Positions 44,628 to 55,799 of a stretch of DNA of 64,000 nucleotides are shown here, in pieces. Under the pieces are notes generated by a model that saw only the letters and a list, made by a program, of their open reading frames with translations, was not told the DNA's origin and did not search any database. A program made the position numbers and the translations under genes. Location: positions 56,550,142 to 56,614,141 of the forward strand of contig OY997651.1 in NCBI GenBank assembly GCA_963921795.1. The letters are read 5' to 3'. The stretch's first letter is position 1; every line of letters begins with the position of its first letter. The DNA comes from Nannobrachium achirus. Taxonomy: Eukaryota > Chordata > Actinopteri > Myctophiformes > Myctophidae.

Positions 44628-44680
44628 ACGGTCTATGGGTTTGCCCATAGACCGTCTAGTACACGTCTACATGTAGACGT
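44628..44680. repeat. Hairpin plus 18-bp palindrome
   Basis: ACGGTCTATGGG TTTG CCCATAGACCGT (44628-44655), then ACGTCTACA TGTAGACGT (44663-44680). Confidence 0.9.
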
Positions 44681-44699
44681 CCTAAATCTAGCTGTGACG

Positions 44700-45067
44700 T
44701 TTCTCATGGTTAACCTTCCTTTTTTCTTCTTCTTTTATTGCTGAAATCATAAACTCAAGCCCAACAAACAGCAAATGATTCTCTTCAAACCCCGTCGTGC
44801 ACATTCACTTCACACTCCTTTCATCTCTCAGTCTTGTCTCCTCTCCTCCTCCTCTCCTATAGTCAGTGTCTCCTCTCCTGATCTCCCCCCGCCCCTGCCA
44901 CCTCCTTTCGTCGGTTCCCTGCTCATTTATTTGCGCGACTGTGAGGAAGGAGTGAGCGGAACGGCGGGACGGCGGAAAGCGAGCAAGGAATAAACCGCTC
45001 TCTTGAGGAAGAGGAGGGGGGATTCAAGGGTGCAGGGGCGAGAACGAGAGAAGACGTCTAGACATTC
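44700..45067. other. Pyrimidine- then GC-rich segment, no gene
   Basis: A CT-rich stretch (44800-44910) precedes a purine/CpG-rich stretch (44950-45060). It resembles a 5' UTR region in composition only. The apparent splice donor at 45078 is the end of a hAT element. Confidence 0.3.
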
Positions 45068-45075
45068 CACATCGT

Positions 45076-45552
45076 CAGGTGCGTCACAAGGGGGGGAGGG
45101 GAAGGGGGGGAAGTGGGACTGAGTTACTAGGGCCCAAGGTGGAGTCTAGCTGTTGAAAAATAGCAGATGAAAATGGGTGCAAATCTTTGAATATATGTAT
45201 TTTTTAAGCGAACATTTGTAACTCAAATTTTGCTTCTCGGGGGGGGGGTCCCTGGAACTAAATATTTTGAGATGGGGGTCCGTGGCCAAATACGTATCAT
45301 TCTGGGGGTCCTTCACATGAAAAGGTTTGAGCACCACTGACATAGAAACGTAGGTTTTTCAAAAAAACCTTAGAAGGATTTGAAATATTCACTCCGCACA
45401 AATGTTCAGGAAAAATAGCCGATATGCAAGCTCGCAGCGCGGCACTCGGTGCCGCGCTGTGAGCTTGTATATCTGCTATTTTTCAATAGCTAAAGCACAA
45501 CATGTGAGTGAATCCTTGTACCCAGGGCACATAATTTGTTGTGACACCCCTG
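45076..45552 (-). mobile_element. I element, hAT type, perfect CACATCGT duplication
   Basis: CAGGTGCGTCACAAGG to GTTGTGACACCCCTG; CACATCGT at 45068-45075 and 45553-45560. Its interior (AAATATTTTGAGATGGGGG) is shared with B elements. Confidence 0.92.
45409..45484. repeat. Core hairpin in I
   Basis: GCTCGCAGCGCGGCAC TCG GTGCCGCGCTGTGAGC, outer AAAAATAGCC / GCTATTTTT. Confidence 0.95.
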
Positions 45553-45974
45553 CACATCGTCCTCACCCCGCTAGGCCTCTCTGTGCTCCACGGTTTAGCC
45601 CCCGCCCCCGGTTTGCTTATTTCTCTCTTCACTTCATCCCCCCATCTGTATTCACCTCCTTCTCTCTCTTTTCTCTCCGTGTCAATATCGCACGTCCTCC
45701 GTCCCCCTCCTCCTCCGCGCCTTTCAACCCCTTTGTTCCTGGATTTCAAACTTTAAGAAAAGTCTGAGGCACACCTCAAAGGCTGGTTACCAAAAAATGA
45801 CAAAAAAAAGGACAAAAATGCATGTATCAAAAAGTTAATCTTTGCCAAAAGTCACTTCATTAGAAGTGACTTCCATGTCAAGAAAATCCCAAATGAAGAT
45901 GAATTTTGTTCACATACGAAATCCAGAAACATTGTCTGTTCTGATGAAGGTCGAAATGACCGAAGCGACCGAAG

Positions 45975-46100
<126 letters not shown>

Positions 46101-46170
46101 ATTTCACCAAGCAGTTAATGTTGATTACATGTTTCTGGTCGCAGTTCTGTGTCGAAGCAGTCACTGGCAC

Positions 46171-46370
46171 NNNNNNNNNNNNNNNNNNNNNNNNNNNNNN
46201 NNNNNNNNNNNNNNNNNNNNNNNNNNNNNNNNNNNNNNNNNNNNNNNNNNNNNNNNNNNNNNNNNNNNNNNNNNNNNNNNNNNNNNNNNNNNNNNNNNNN
46301 NNNNNNNNNNNNNNNNNNNNNNNNNNNNNNNNNNNNNNNNNNNNNNNNNNNNNNNNNNNNNNNNNNNNNN
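46171..46370. other. Assembly gap (200 N)
   Basis: Exactly 200 N; the true size is unknown. Confidence 1.
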
Positions 46371-46634
46371 TCCTTTTCGGGGTCACGGAGGATACAGGAA
46401 TGAACCGTCTGCAAAACAAGGAAATGTACTCCGGTGAATGAGAGCGCCAGTGAGCCATGTCTCTTTGTCTATCCAACATACACACACAGATCCATGTTTT
46501 GAAGACGCATTACGCAGTTCTATGAGTCATTTCATTTCATGACTCCCCGACTGAAATTATCCCCGTCGTTTCACAGTCCATTGACAGCAAGACAGCCTGA
46601 TGTGTGTGGGCCTCGTTGTGTTCCTCATTGCAAC
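46371..46634. other. No gene seen
   Basis: Unique sequence after the gap with no supported feature. Confidence 0.4.
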
Positions 46635-46642
46635 CAGATGAC

Positions 46643-47170
46643 CAGGGGTGTCGCACCAAATTCTGGGCCCTGGGTACGAGGATTCACTGCGGGCCCCCCA
46701 TGAACTGGGAACGCATTATTACGCATTATTTGGTGCTTTTAACTATTGAAAAATAGCATATATACAAGCTTGAATATTTCAAATCCTTCTAAGGATCTTT
46801 ATTTTTATTTTATTTTTATTTTTTTTAATAAAATAAAGAACATCCTTAGAAGGATTTGAATCATCTATGTCAATGGTGCTCAAACCTTTTCATATGAAGG
46901 ACACCCCAAAATGATATGTATTTGGCCTCGGTCCCCCATCTCAAAATATTTAGTTCCAGGGACCACCGGACGCAAAATTTGAGTTACAACTGTTCACTTA
47001 AAAAATACACGTTCAAAGATTTGCACACACTTTTCAAAAATAGCAGATCTACAAGATTGCAGCGTGACACTCGGTGCAGCGCTGTGATCTTGTATATCTG
47101 CTATTTTTCCAATAGCTAAAGTATAAAATAATTAAGGCCCCTCCACCTTTGGGCCCTAGTAACTCAGTCC
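46643..47170 (+). mobile_element. I element, right end lost
   Basis: CAGGGGTGTCGCACC to GGGCCCTAGTAACTCAG. An extra IR (CTTCTAAGGATC / ACATCCTTAGAAGG, about 46783-46852) surrounds an A/T tract. The left hairpin is a stub at 46743. Confidence 0.75.
47031..47112. repeat. Core hairpin in I, decayed tip
   Basis: TCTACAAGATTGCAGCGTG and CAGCGCTGTGATCTTGTA pair; AAGATT replaces AAGCTC with the mirrored change GATCTT. Confidence 0.85.
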
Positions 47171-47261
47171 CACTCTCAATCAAACTGCTTGAAAACCGAG
47201 GCACTGTCTCTGTCCCTGTTAAGTCTGACATCATTTTGTAGGCAGAGGAGAACTTTTGCCC

Positions 47262-47455
47262 CCCAAAAAAGCGAATCTTTTTACTATTTTTACTATTTAC
47301 TAATTCTTCTTCTCTTTGTTGTTGAAAGGAAAGTGGTAGAATTATACTTTAGTCGTTATTTTTGTCTCGGATCTGTTGAAATAGCGAGGGACATATATTG
47401 ACAATAAATCTGCTTGGAGGTCTGACTACAAAATGATGTCACGGCTTAAAAGCCC
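47262..47455 (+). repeat. V1 repeat, second copy
   Basis: GGAAAGTGGTAGAATTATAC to GTCACGGCTTAAAAG. It gives the empty target site for V2. Confidence 0.7.
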
Positions 47456-47459
47456 CATA

Positions 47460-47556
47460 TGGAATCTATGAACAGGTTGTGGGGGTCCCTGCTTCATCTC
47501 TCTCTCAACTAAGGGTTCCTTGGCCTGAAAACTTTGAAGACCGCTGCTCTATAGCC
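47460..47556 (+). mobile_element. G-family end fragment
   Basis: TGGAATCTATGAACAGGTTG to ACTTTGAAGACCGCTG, as at 13295-13380. Confidence 0.65.
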
Positions 47557-47732
47557 CAGAGGTTAGCGAGGGGCGGACTGATTTGAGTGCTTTATAGCCA
47601 GATGGTACGACATGACAGCTGTCTGGCACAATACAACCAACACAATCAGCCAGTGTTTGTACCTGCTTGTCACACCACCTGTCTGCCTCCTCACCTCTGA
47701 TTGAACATTCATAGCCAACTAGATGTGTCGCG
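47557..47732. other. No gene seen
   Basis: Unique sequence leading into a CA-type microsatellite at 47733. Confidence 0.4.
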
Positions 47733-47905
47733 CACACACGCACACGCACACACGCACACGCACACGCACACACTAGGGATGGGACGACGATACGCGATAT
47801 TATCGTTTATCGCGAAAAAAAAAAACGCTCACGATAATCGTATCGTGGAGATTTAATTCATCGTGATATCGTCCTCCGTCATGCACTGGGATCAATACCA
47901 CTTAA

Positions 47906-48197
47906 AGGAGTAGTTCACCCCCAAAATGACTTTTTTTCTATTGATTACTCATGCCATGGAAAGTAGAGTTCAATAATATTTTTAGTTTTTTGTCACATTC
48001 CTAAGACAAAAATTTGATTCGAGTAAATTTACCCCCATTGTTTCGAAACGGGTCCCCATCCGGAACGAATGGGGGTAAATTTATTGTTATCACATTTTTG
48101 TCTTAGGAATGCGACAAAAAACTACAAATATTATTGAACTCTAGTCTCCATGGTGTGACTAATTGGTGTGACAACATTTTGGGGGTGAACTACTCCT
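47906..48197. mobile_element. TTAA-type near-palindromic element, 292 bp
   Basis: TTAA (47902-47905, 48198-48201), ends AGGAGTAGTTCACCCCC and GGGGGTGAACTACTCCT. Arms of about 130 bp. The empty site ACCACTTAAACCC is seen in D copies at 48927 and 63491. Confidence 0.93.
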
Positions 48198-48278
48198 TTA
48201 AACCCTCTATAATTGGTGAAAGGTACTTGTAATATACGTCCTTGATATACAGTCTTTTTTCACTCTCTATCAAATGTC

Positions 48279-48366
48279 TTTGCCAAAGAAATAGCAGATC
48301 TACAAGCTCACAACGCGTCGCGTTGCGGCGCGTTGTGAGCTTGTAGATCGGCTATTTTTTGGCGAA
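48279..48366. repeat. Core hairpin in D
   Basis: Outer TTTGCCAAAGAAATAGC / GCTATTTTTTGGCGAA; tip AACGCGTCGC GTT GCGGCGCGTT. Confidence 0.95.
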
Positions 48367-48475
48367 TGTTCCACCTCTGGATAATGGATTTTGATTATCG
48401 CGATAATAGCGTAAATCGCGATTTCTTTTGTCACAAAAATCGTGATATGAAATTTTCATATCGTCCCATCCCTAG

Positions 48476-48480
48476 CACAC

Positions 48481-48527
<47 letters not shown>

Positions 48528-48530
48528 CGC

Positions 48531-48576
<46 letters not shown>
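48476..48576. repeat. (CA)n microsatellite
   Basis: CA with GCAC and AAAC interruptions; right part of the tract interrupted by the D element. Confidence 0.97.
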
Positions 48577-48578
<2 letters not shown>

Positions 48579-48589
48579 CCCACTCTATC

Positions 48590-48815
48590 AGATGCATGCT
48601 ATCCCCAGAAGCAATATGCAATTACCACTATCCAAACCCATGGCAATCATTGCTATGGGCTTTTCCTGCAACTTTAAAGGCAGCGGGGGGGGGGGGGGGA
48701 TTAGGAGACATAAGCCTAAAGGCCCATTCCCACTGGGCCAGATAAACAGATACACCATTTCTGTCTCCATTGAAGTGGACGGTAAGATACAGATAAAACA
48801 TATATGTGACAGATG
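48590..48815 (+). repeat. Z repeat, copy with G tract
   Basis: AGAAGCAATATGCAATTACC ... CATGGCAATCATTGCT recurs at 52362-52410. Holds a run of about 14 G (48685-48698). Confidence 0.65.
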
Positions 48816-48829
48816 TTTTCACCATAAAC

Positions 48830-49029
48830 GATAATTGTATCGTGGAGATTTAATTTATCGCGATATCGTCCTCCGTCATGCACTGGAATCAATTCACCTT
48901 TTATTTGCCGAGCTGCATATCCGGTACCACTTAAACCCTCTAGAATTGGTAAAAGGTACTTGATACAGTCTTTCTTTCACTCTCTATCAAATGGCTTTGA
49001 CCAAAAATAGCTCGAGCTTGTAGATCGAA
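48830..49029 (-). mobile_element. D fragment joined to G-like end
   Basis: ATTGTATCGTGGAGATTT to CTATCAAATGGCTTTG is D; a minimal hairpin AAAAATAGCTCGAGCTTGTAG follows, then GGTTCGAGTGGTTAAA of G type. Confidence 0.65.
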
Positions 49030-49191
49030 TAGGAATGCAGGGTTCGAGTGGTTAAACGTCAAACATAAGTTATTTTCAGTCAGTTCTGATGGAAACGGAT
49101 ATTTCTCTGTCTCTCAGGTGGAAAGATTTACATATATTTACTCATACTTCGGATAATAGGATGTAAGATTCTAAAAATTAACAGTTGTAAT

Positions 49192-49613
49192 TAGGGCTGT
49201 CACGATTATGTCATTTTACATGACGATTAATTGTCACTCAAATAATAGCGATTAACGATTTCATTTTGTTTTTTGTGGTTGACAATTATATTACCGTTTG
49301 GCTTTTAGGCTTTGAAGTTGCACACGGCAGATATGACACGTAACCTAAATATACAAAGAAATTAATGACTGACATATTTGACAACGTTGTACTTAAAAAA
49401 AAGAACATTGATAGTGGAAATAGCCGATCTACAAGCTCGCAACGTGTCACAAATTGTGAGCTTGTAGATCGGCTACTTCCACTATATTTGAAATGTTTTC
49501 AACATGTAAACTATTATGACGATTATGACAAAATAATTGCGATTATGTCAAATAATTGCGATTATGTCAAATAATTGCGATTAGACGATTATGTAATAAT
49601 TGTGACAGCCCTA
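49192..49613 (+). mobile_element. P element, hAT type, perfect GTTGTAAT duplication
   Basis: TAGGGCTGTCACGATTA to AATTGTGACAGCCCTA; GTTGTAAT at 49184-49191 and 49614-49621. 422 bp with the core hairpin. Confidence 0.93.
49411..49485. repeat. Core hairpin in P
   Basis: Outer ATAGTGGAAATAGCC / GGCTACTTCCACTAT; tip reduced (AACGTGTCACAAATTGTGAG). Confidence 0.92.
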
Positions 49614-49621
49614 GTTGTAAT

Positions 49622-50020
49622 TCAGGGGTGCCGTGGATGAAAAAGGTGCCCCGAGTCAAACTACGTTTCAAAACCCCCGGTGTACGCCATGGCTGCCCGA
49701 TGTCAGCTCCGATCGTGCAAAGAGATTCAAGTGCAGCAGAGAGAACTCACTAGCGATGTCCCCAGACTGCTAATACGGTACATTAGCATTATCTTGTACA
49801 TGGTTTTAACACTAAGGCGAATTGATGTCAGTGGCTAGCAAGAAAAAACCCTAACAAGATGTGGTTCGCTCAGGTTCACTGAATGTTCAATGTCATGAAG
49901 ATGGCTCAGATTACACAACCAGCAAGCTACAGCCTTGCCATTCCTTTTAAATAAATGGTAAATGGTGCATTTATGGTGTCATAGTTTTGTACTTTTTCTG
50001 GTTTTCATGTTTCTAGGACA
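49622..50020. other. No gene seen
   Basis: Short frame 49556-49753 starts inside the P element and has no recognised domain. CATGTTTCTAG at 50006-50016 is only a weak acceptor. Confidence 0.4.
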
Positions 50021-50022
50021 GG

Positions 50023-50240
50023 GGTTCCCAAACCTTTTTTGGCTCAGGGCACCCCTATATATATTCATAATTTTCAAACCCAGCACCTCATATTTATAGC
50101 ATATTTTAGTGATTATGTTGCGAGGAAAATGTTGAGATAATAGCCATTTTGGCTAGAACTGACTGAAAATAACGTTTTAGTTCAAATAGTTTAGTTTAGT
50201 TTTAGTTCAATATTGTGTCCAAATAAATAAAAATAAGACC
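50023..50240 (+). mobile_element. AA element, left half without A
   Basis: CAGGGGTTCCCAAACC then CCCAGCACCTCATATTTATAG; collinear with 62337-62847 inverted but lacking the A insertion. Confidence 0.65.
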
Positions 50241-50690
50241 CCCTGGTGTGGTTGTTATGAGCAATTTTGTATTCCCTTTGTATTTGGGGTTTCTTCCTGG
50301 AGGCTGACACCTTGTGGGTCAAAAGTGCCGATCCAAAAACACAGATAAAATGACATCATAAATTATAATCACCCCCTCCCCTTTCCCCATTCACCCAACA
50401 CTGTGGGTGTGGCTAACTTCAACTGGGTCACCACCCACCATGACAACCAGGCATACTTAATGAACTAGTGGGAGTGGCCACATAAAAACATCATTTTAAT
50501 TCTTTATGTACACTTTTTTGAAAAAGTTTGCCTCCTTTTTGGGCATACCAAGTGGTTGAAACCTTCAAACAAACAGCCTGTGAGTATATGTCCTAGGCTG
50601 CCAAATATAAAGACATTTGTCTTTATATTTGGTATATATCTCTGAGATGGTACCAGCTCTGAGATGGTATTTAGCAGTGATTGGTATTGG
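50241..50690. other. No gene seen
   Basis: Unique sequence. TAAAGACA TTTG TCTTTA-type hairpin at 50607-50624. Confidence 0.4.
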
Positions 50691-50692
50691 TG

Positions 50693-50713
50693 CACGCACG
50701 CACGCACGGCACG

Positions 50714-50771
<58 letters not shown>
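50693..50771. repeat. (GCAC)n microsatellite
   Basis: About 19 tetranucleotide units. Confidence 0.98.
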
Positions 50772-50772
<1 letters not shown>

Positions 50773-50956
50773 GCTTTGAAAAAACAATCCCACATGCACA
50801 TTTTCATCCTCCATTGCCATTTTCTCCAGCTTTCAGTACTAGTAGGCATGTCACAATTATTACATAATCGTCTAATCGCAATTATTTGACATGATCGCTA
50901 TTAGAGATGGGCCGATTGCAAAATTCTTGGCCGATACCGATCCACCGGTTTTATGA

Positions 50957-51694
50957 AGGTCTACCTCAACCAAAAACCAATATATCATTAGGTTCTCAGA
51001 CGACACTGTCCTGTTAGCCCTGATGACCAGGGACAATGACAACGACATTCCATCCTATGTGGACCGTGTCAACAGTCTGGTGAAGCGGTGCGATGAGAAC
51101 TCTTTGGCACTAAATGTGTCAAAGACAGAGGAGATCATCTTTGACCCCAGGTCAATTGCGGACAGGAAATCCCTTCAGATTCACAACATACCTGTGAAAC
51201 AGGTGGAATCCTACAAATACCTGGGTGTGTGGGTAGACCACACCCTGGGCTGGTCCATCCAGGTGGATCACGTCTGTGCCAAAGTGCAGCAACGCATGTA
51301 CTTTTTGAGGAGACTGAGGGCCCACGGGGCTAGCCCGGAAATACTACACCTCTTCTACCGTTCCACCATACAGAGTATCATCCAATACTGCGGCACTGTG
51401 TGGTACAACAGTCTAACGGTACAAGTTAAAAACAGGGTGGTTGGACTGATCAAAATGGCCTCGAAAATCATCGGTCGGCCCATTAATCAAGGCTTCCTTG
51501 AAAGCCAGAATGCTGCAGTAGTGCGTCTGGCCCAAGAAATGGCGGACAGTCCCTCCCACCCCCTCCACGAGGAGTTTGAGCTTCTCCCATCGGGGAGGCG
51601 GCTCAGAGCCGCGAGGTGCAAGTTGCAAAGGACCAAGAAATCTTTTGTGCCCCATGCCATCACCCTCCTAAACAAGAAGAAGGGGGGTAGATAG
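50957..51694 (+). pseudogene. LINE reverse transcriptase, C-terminal part
   Basis: The frame opens upstream of the ATG at 51023, with RFSDDTVLLALM carrying the catalytic (F/Y)xDD motif (FSDD at 50993-51004; consensus YADD/FADD). Then follow NVSKTEEIIFD, YKYLGVWVDHTLGW (the conserved KYLG segment), the thumb-like FLRRLRAHG and IIQYCGTVWY, and a C-terminus HEEFELLPSGRRLRA. This order is that of fish CR1/L2-group reverse transcriptases. Endonuclease, fingers and most of the palm are missing, so it cannot be active. The frame itself has no stop for about 235 codons, which suggests a young insertion. The stop is at 51692-51694. Confidence 0.9.
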
Positions 51695-51869
51695 GTGAAT
51701 GAACTTTTAGAATTTTGGAATTGGACAATTTCCTGGTGGATTTGTTTTATTGCTGGTCTTGTGTTGTAGTCTGTATGTGTCTGTGTTTTTATTGTGGTGT
51801 ATTTGTTTTTAGTAGGCGCTGTATGCACATTACAACAAATTACTGACTTGAACTTGAACTTGAACTTGA
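50957..51869 (+). mobile_element. 5'-truncated LINE, CR1/L2 type
   Basis: Begins inside the reverse transcriptase gene and ends in a (CTTGAA)n tail at 51846-51869, as expected for target-primed insertion. It interrupts a GGGCCGAT/ACCGAT-type repeat (50904-50950, 51872-51900). Confidence 0.85.
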
Positions 51870-51899
51870 CCTGCCAAAACCGATTTTTCCAATACCGAT

Positions 51900-52215
51900 T
51901 TCTTTAGCTAAGAACTAGAAATAGGGTTGCTCCAATACCCTTTTTTTCAGGCCAAGTAGGCCTACAAGACATACTTCAATTTGAGTACCAATAAGCTAGA
52001 AGAACACTAATGCCAAATCAATCACAATAGTACAATATCCAAAATCACAGACAATATCCAGTCTAGTATGACCGTCTGGACTAGGCAGGAGGAAAGCAGG
52101 TGACACATGCTTTTTGGAGACAACATTGACACAGGATTATGGAATATATCCTTACATTGTAAAGGTAATCAGCACCATCTGTATTCTGTAGGCTGCCACT
52201 AAGTCGACTGGCTGC
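51900..52215. other. No gene seen
   Basis: Low-copy sequence; GGTTGCTCCAATACCC may be a hAT-like end. No partner. Confidence 0.35.
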
Positions 52216-52329
52216 TACTTGCTAATGTTTACTTTAGTCACAGGACCAGAGCATTATGTCGTGCAGTGCCATAGACACAATTGGCATAAAACCGGTATTT
52301 ATGTCAGTGACCTGCCAGTCATCGATTTG

Positions 52330-52620
<291 letters not shown>

Positions 52621-52636
52621 TCAAACAAAACAAAAA

Positions 52637-52906
52637 AGTGGAAATAGCCAATCTACAAGCTCACAAGCTTTGATCTTTTAGATAGGCTATTTCCACAATC
52701 AATGTTCTTTTCTAAGTATAAAGTCAAATAGTAATTTCTTTGTATAATAGGTTATGTGCCATATCTGCCATGTGCAACTTCAGAGCCTACAAGCCAAACA
52801 GTAATGTAAATGTCAACGACAAAAAACACAATTAAATCTTTAATCACAATTATTTGAGTGACAATTAATCGTCATTTAAAATGTCATAATAATCGTGACA
52901 GCCCTA
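52637..52906 (-). mobile_element. P element, truncated at hairpin
   Basis: Hairpin AGTGGAAATAGCCAATC / GATAGGCTATTTCCACA (52637-52697), then P sequence to ATCGTGACAGCCCTA. The other half is missing beyond the hairpin. Confidence 0.8.
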
Positions 52907-53010
52907 ATCAGTACCGTCTTGTGGAGAGAATGCAGAGTAATCTCAGTGCTGCATATGAATGACGTCCCCCTACCATGCTCTATGTGACATGAAATGACAG
53001 TGAGGAGTAA

Positions 53011-53433
<423 letters not shown>

Positions 53434-53656
53434 GTATCTGTGAAACAGTCAAACTAAATGTAAAGCCCGAACTCCTACTATTCAAAGTGCAAGCTCGTCA
53501 GTGGTGTATATAGTAGTCTGAAACGGCTCTTGAAAGGGGGGCACGCCCAAGATCCTTACTGCATCTTCGGTGAACACAGAGAAGAGAATTATCCTCCCCC
53601 AGAGGCCAGTAAATGCTCCAATTCCTTTCTATAGATACCTATTTATGTTCTATTTT

Positions 53657-54167
53657 ACCAATTTAGGCCTAGAATTATTGAATGCTTTAACCAGTGAAAA
53701 ATAGCAGATATACAAGCTCACAGCGCGGCACCGAGTGCCGCGCTGCGAGCTTGTAGATCTGCTATTTTTGGAAAACGTTGTGAAAATGTGTGCAAATCTT
53801 TGAATATATCTATTTTCAAAGCGAACGTTTGTAACTCAAATTTTGCTTCTGGGTGGTCCCTGGAACTAAATATTTTGAAATGGGGGTCCGTGGGCCAAAT
53901 AAATATCATTTTGGGGGTCCTTCACATGAAAAGGTTTGAGAACCACTGACATAGTAGTCTCCCAAGAACAGACTAACTGAGCTCCAGTTAAGTGAAAAGG
54001 ACCTTTTCTTTGACGATGGCTGGCCAGATTGCTGACATAATAACATAGGTTTTTCAAAAAACCTTAGAAGGATTCAAAAGACACTTATAGAATCGGGTAA
54101 AAATTCTAATTTTCACGATTTAAAAAAAATAGCAGATCTACAAGCTCGCAGCGCGGCACTCGGTGCC
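53657..54167 (-). mobile_element. B element, truncated and fused to I
   Basis: Runs like 30503-31097 from AGGCCTAGAATTATTGAATG to the second hairpin, breaking at CGGTGCC (54161-54167). Confidence 0.85.
53694..53772. repeat. Core hairpin in B
   Basis: CTCACAGCGCGGCAC CGA GTGCCGCGCTGCGAG, complete. Confidence 0.95.
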
Positions 54168-54642
54168 GGGGGAAGTGGGACTGAGTTACTAGGGCCCAAG
54201 GTGGAGGTGCCTTGATTATTTTATACTTTAGCTATTGAAAAATAGCAGATCTACAAGCTTGTAGAAAAGTCGTGAAAATGTGTGCACATCTTTGAATAGA
54301 TGTATTTTTTAAGAGAACATTTGTAAATCAAATGTTGCTTCTTGGGAGTCCCTGGAACTAAATATTTTGAGATGGGGGTCCGTGGCCACAAACATCTCAT
54401 TTTGGGGGTCCTTCACATGAAGAAGTTTGAGCACCACTGACATAGAAACATGTTTTTTTCAAAAAAACCTTAGAAGGATTTGAAATATACAAAGACATAT
54501 ATAGCACAATAGCACATCTACAAGCTTGCAGCTTTTTTCAATCGATAAAGCACAAAATAATGCGTAATAATGCGTTCCCAGTTCATGGGGTCCCGCAGTG
54601 AATCCTTGTACCCAGGGCCCAGAATTTGGTGTGACGCCCCTG
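54168..54642 (-). mobile_element. I element joined to B at the hairpin tip
   Basis: GGGGAAGTGGGACTGAG to GGTGTGACGCCCCTG. Hairpins are minimal (54235-54268: ATTGAAAAATAGCAGATC then TACAAGCTTGTAG) or damaged (54504-54545). Confidence 0.85.
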
Positions 54643-54772
54643 AATGTCTCAGTGGACTTGGAGAGACAGCCGAACAACCTCAGTGCTGCATATGAATGAC
54701 CCCCCCCCACCCCCCAACACCATCATGCTCTGCGTGAAAGTGAAATGACACACCGCGTGCACGCGCACACGC

Positions 54773-54891
<119 letters not shown>

Positions 54892-54994
54892 AAAGGAAAG
54901 CTATAGCTGCTGAAAGACCTCCCTAGGGAAGCCTTAAAGGGATAAGCTAATCTCTCTCTCTCTGCAGGGTTCCTGAGATCCTATCGGACATTCT

Positions 54995-55300
54995 CTCCCA
55001 ACTCAACTAAATGAGGGGTAACCTCGCCTACCAGGCTTTCTGGGGGAAAGCCTGGTGTTCGTTCACAACAGGCCGCTTGGTTTCCGCCTAGAGCGCGGAA
55101 ACCACTAGAAGAAGCGGCGTCGCTTTGGTTCCCCCCGTTTGTTTCCCCAATCCCTATATGCTCGAGTAGCCTGTGTAGTCTTGCCAGTTTCAAAAGCAAA
55201 ACTACTCCGCATCAAGGAGTTTATTAGGTAGGCCCTAAAAGTGTGTCCTTGAACGCAGGGGAATATTTTGGGTTAAAACGGTTTGATCTTTCCGGCAAAT
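54995..55300 (-). repeat. M-family repeat, second copy
   Basis: Opposite-strand match of 10178-10500 with terminal ACCAGGCTTTC/GAAAGCCTGGT hairpin (55030-55056). Confidence 0.65.
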
Positions 55301-55317
55301 TGTAGTCCTTTGAGGTA

Positions 55318-55780
55318 CTACAACATGACGTGTCGTGGTTTCCGCTCCAAACCGGTTACAGACCAGAAAAGTGAAGTGATCCTAGACTAAATGAGGGTAG
55401 GGATGGGACGATATGAAAAAAAAAAAAACACATGCGTCAAATGTTACACGCAATTCTTTTACTTTCTCTCAACTTAGAAAAATGAACTTCTTACAAGTTT
55501 ATTTTTCAAGTAAAGTAATTAGTTTAGTTTTGTTAATTGTAAGGAATTATTTTATTCAAGTAAATATATTTGCTTTGTAGAAAGGTGTTTTATTTAAGTT
55601 GAGAGAAAGTAATACAATTGCGTGTAACAAATTTACACATTTTTTTTACTTTGATTCAAAGTGTAATTTTTTTCAGTGTACTACAACATGACGTTTTGTG
55701 GTTTCCGCTCCAAACCGGTTACAAACTCGAAAAGTGAAGTGATCCCAGACTAAATGAGGGTAGGGATGGGACGATATATA
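55318..55780 (+). repeat. Tandem duplication, about 362-bp spacing
   Basis: GTGGTTTCCGCTCCAAACCG ... AATGAGGGTAGGGATGGGAC occurs at 55333-55410 and 55695-55772. Between them is an inverted-repeat element (TTACACGCAATTCTTTTAC at 55443, partner at 55605-55628). Confidence 0.8.
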
Positions 55781-55799
55781 TAAAAAAAAGAAAAAAAAG

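Larger units (their letters stand above)
47774..48474 (-). mobile_element. D element, hAT type, in a CA repeat
   Basis: TAGGGATGGGACGACG to TCGTCCCATCCCTA with GCACACAC on both sides (47766-47773, 48475-48482). Contains a nested TTAA element and a core hairpin. Confidence 0.9.

Noticed and set aside
45076..45084. Splice-donor-like AG|GTGCGT after a GC-rich segment
   Set aside because: It is the terminus of a hAT element with a perfect CACATCGT target duplication.
51413..51655. Minus-strand frames over the LINE
   Set aside because: Shadows of the reverse transcriptase frame on the plus strand.
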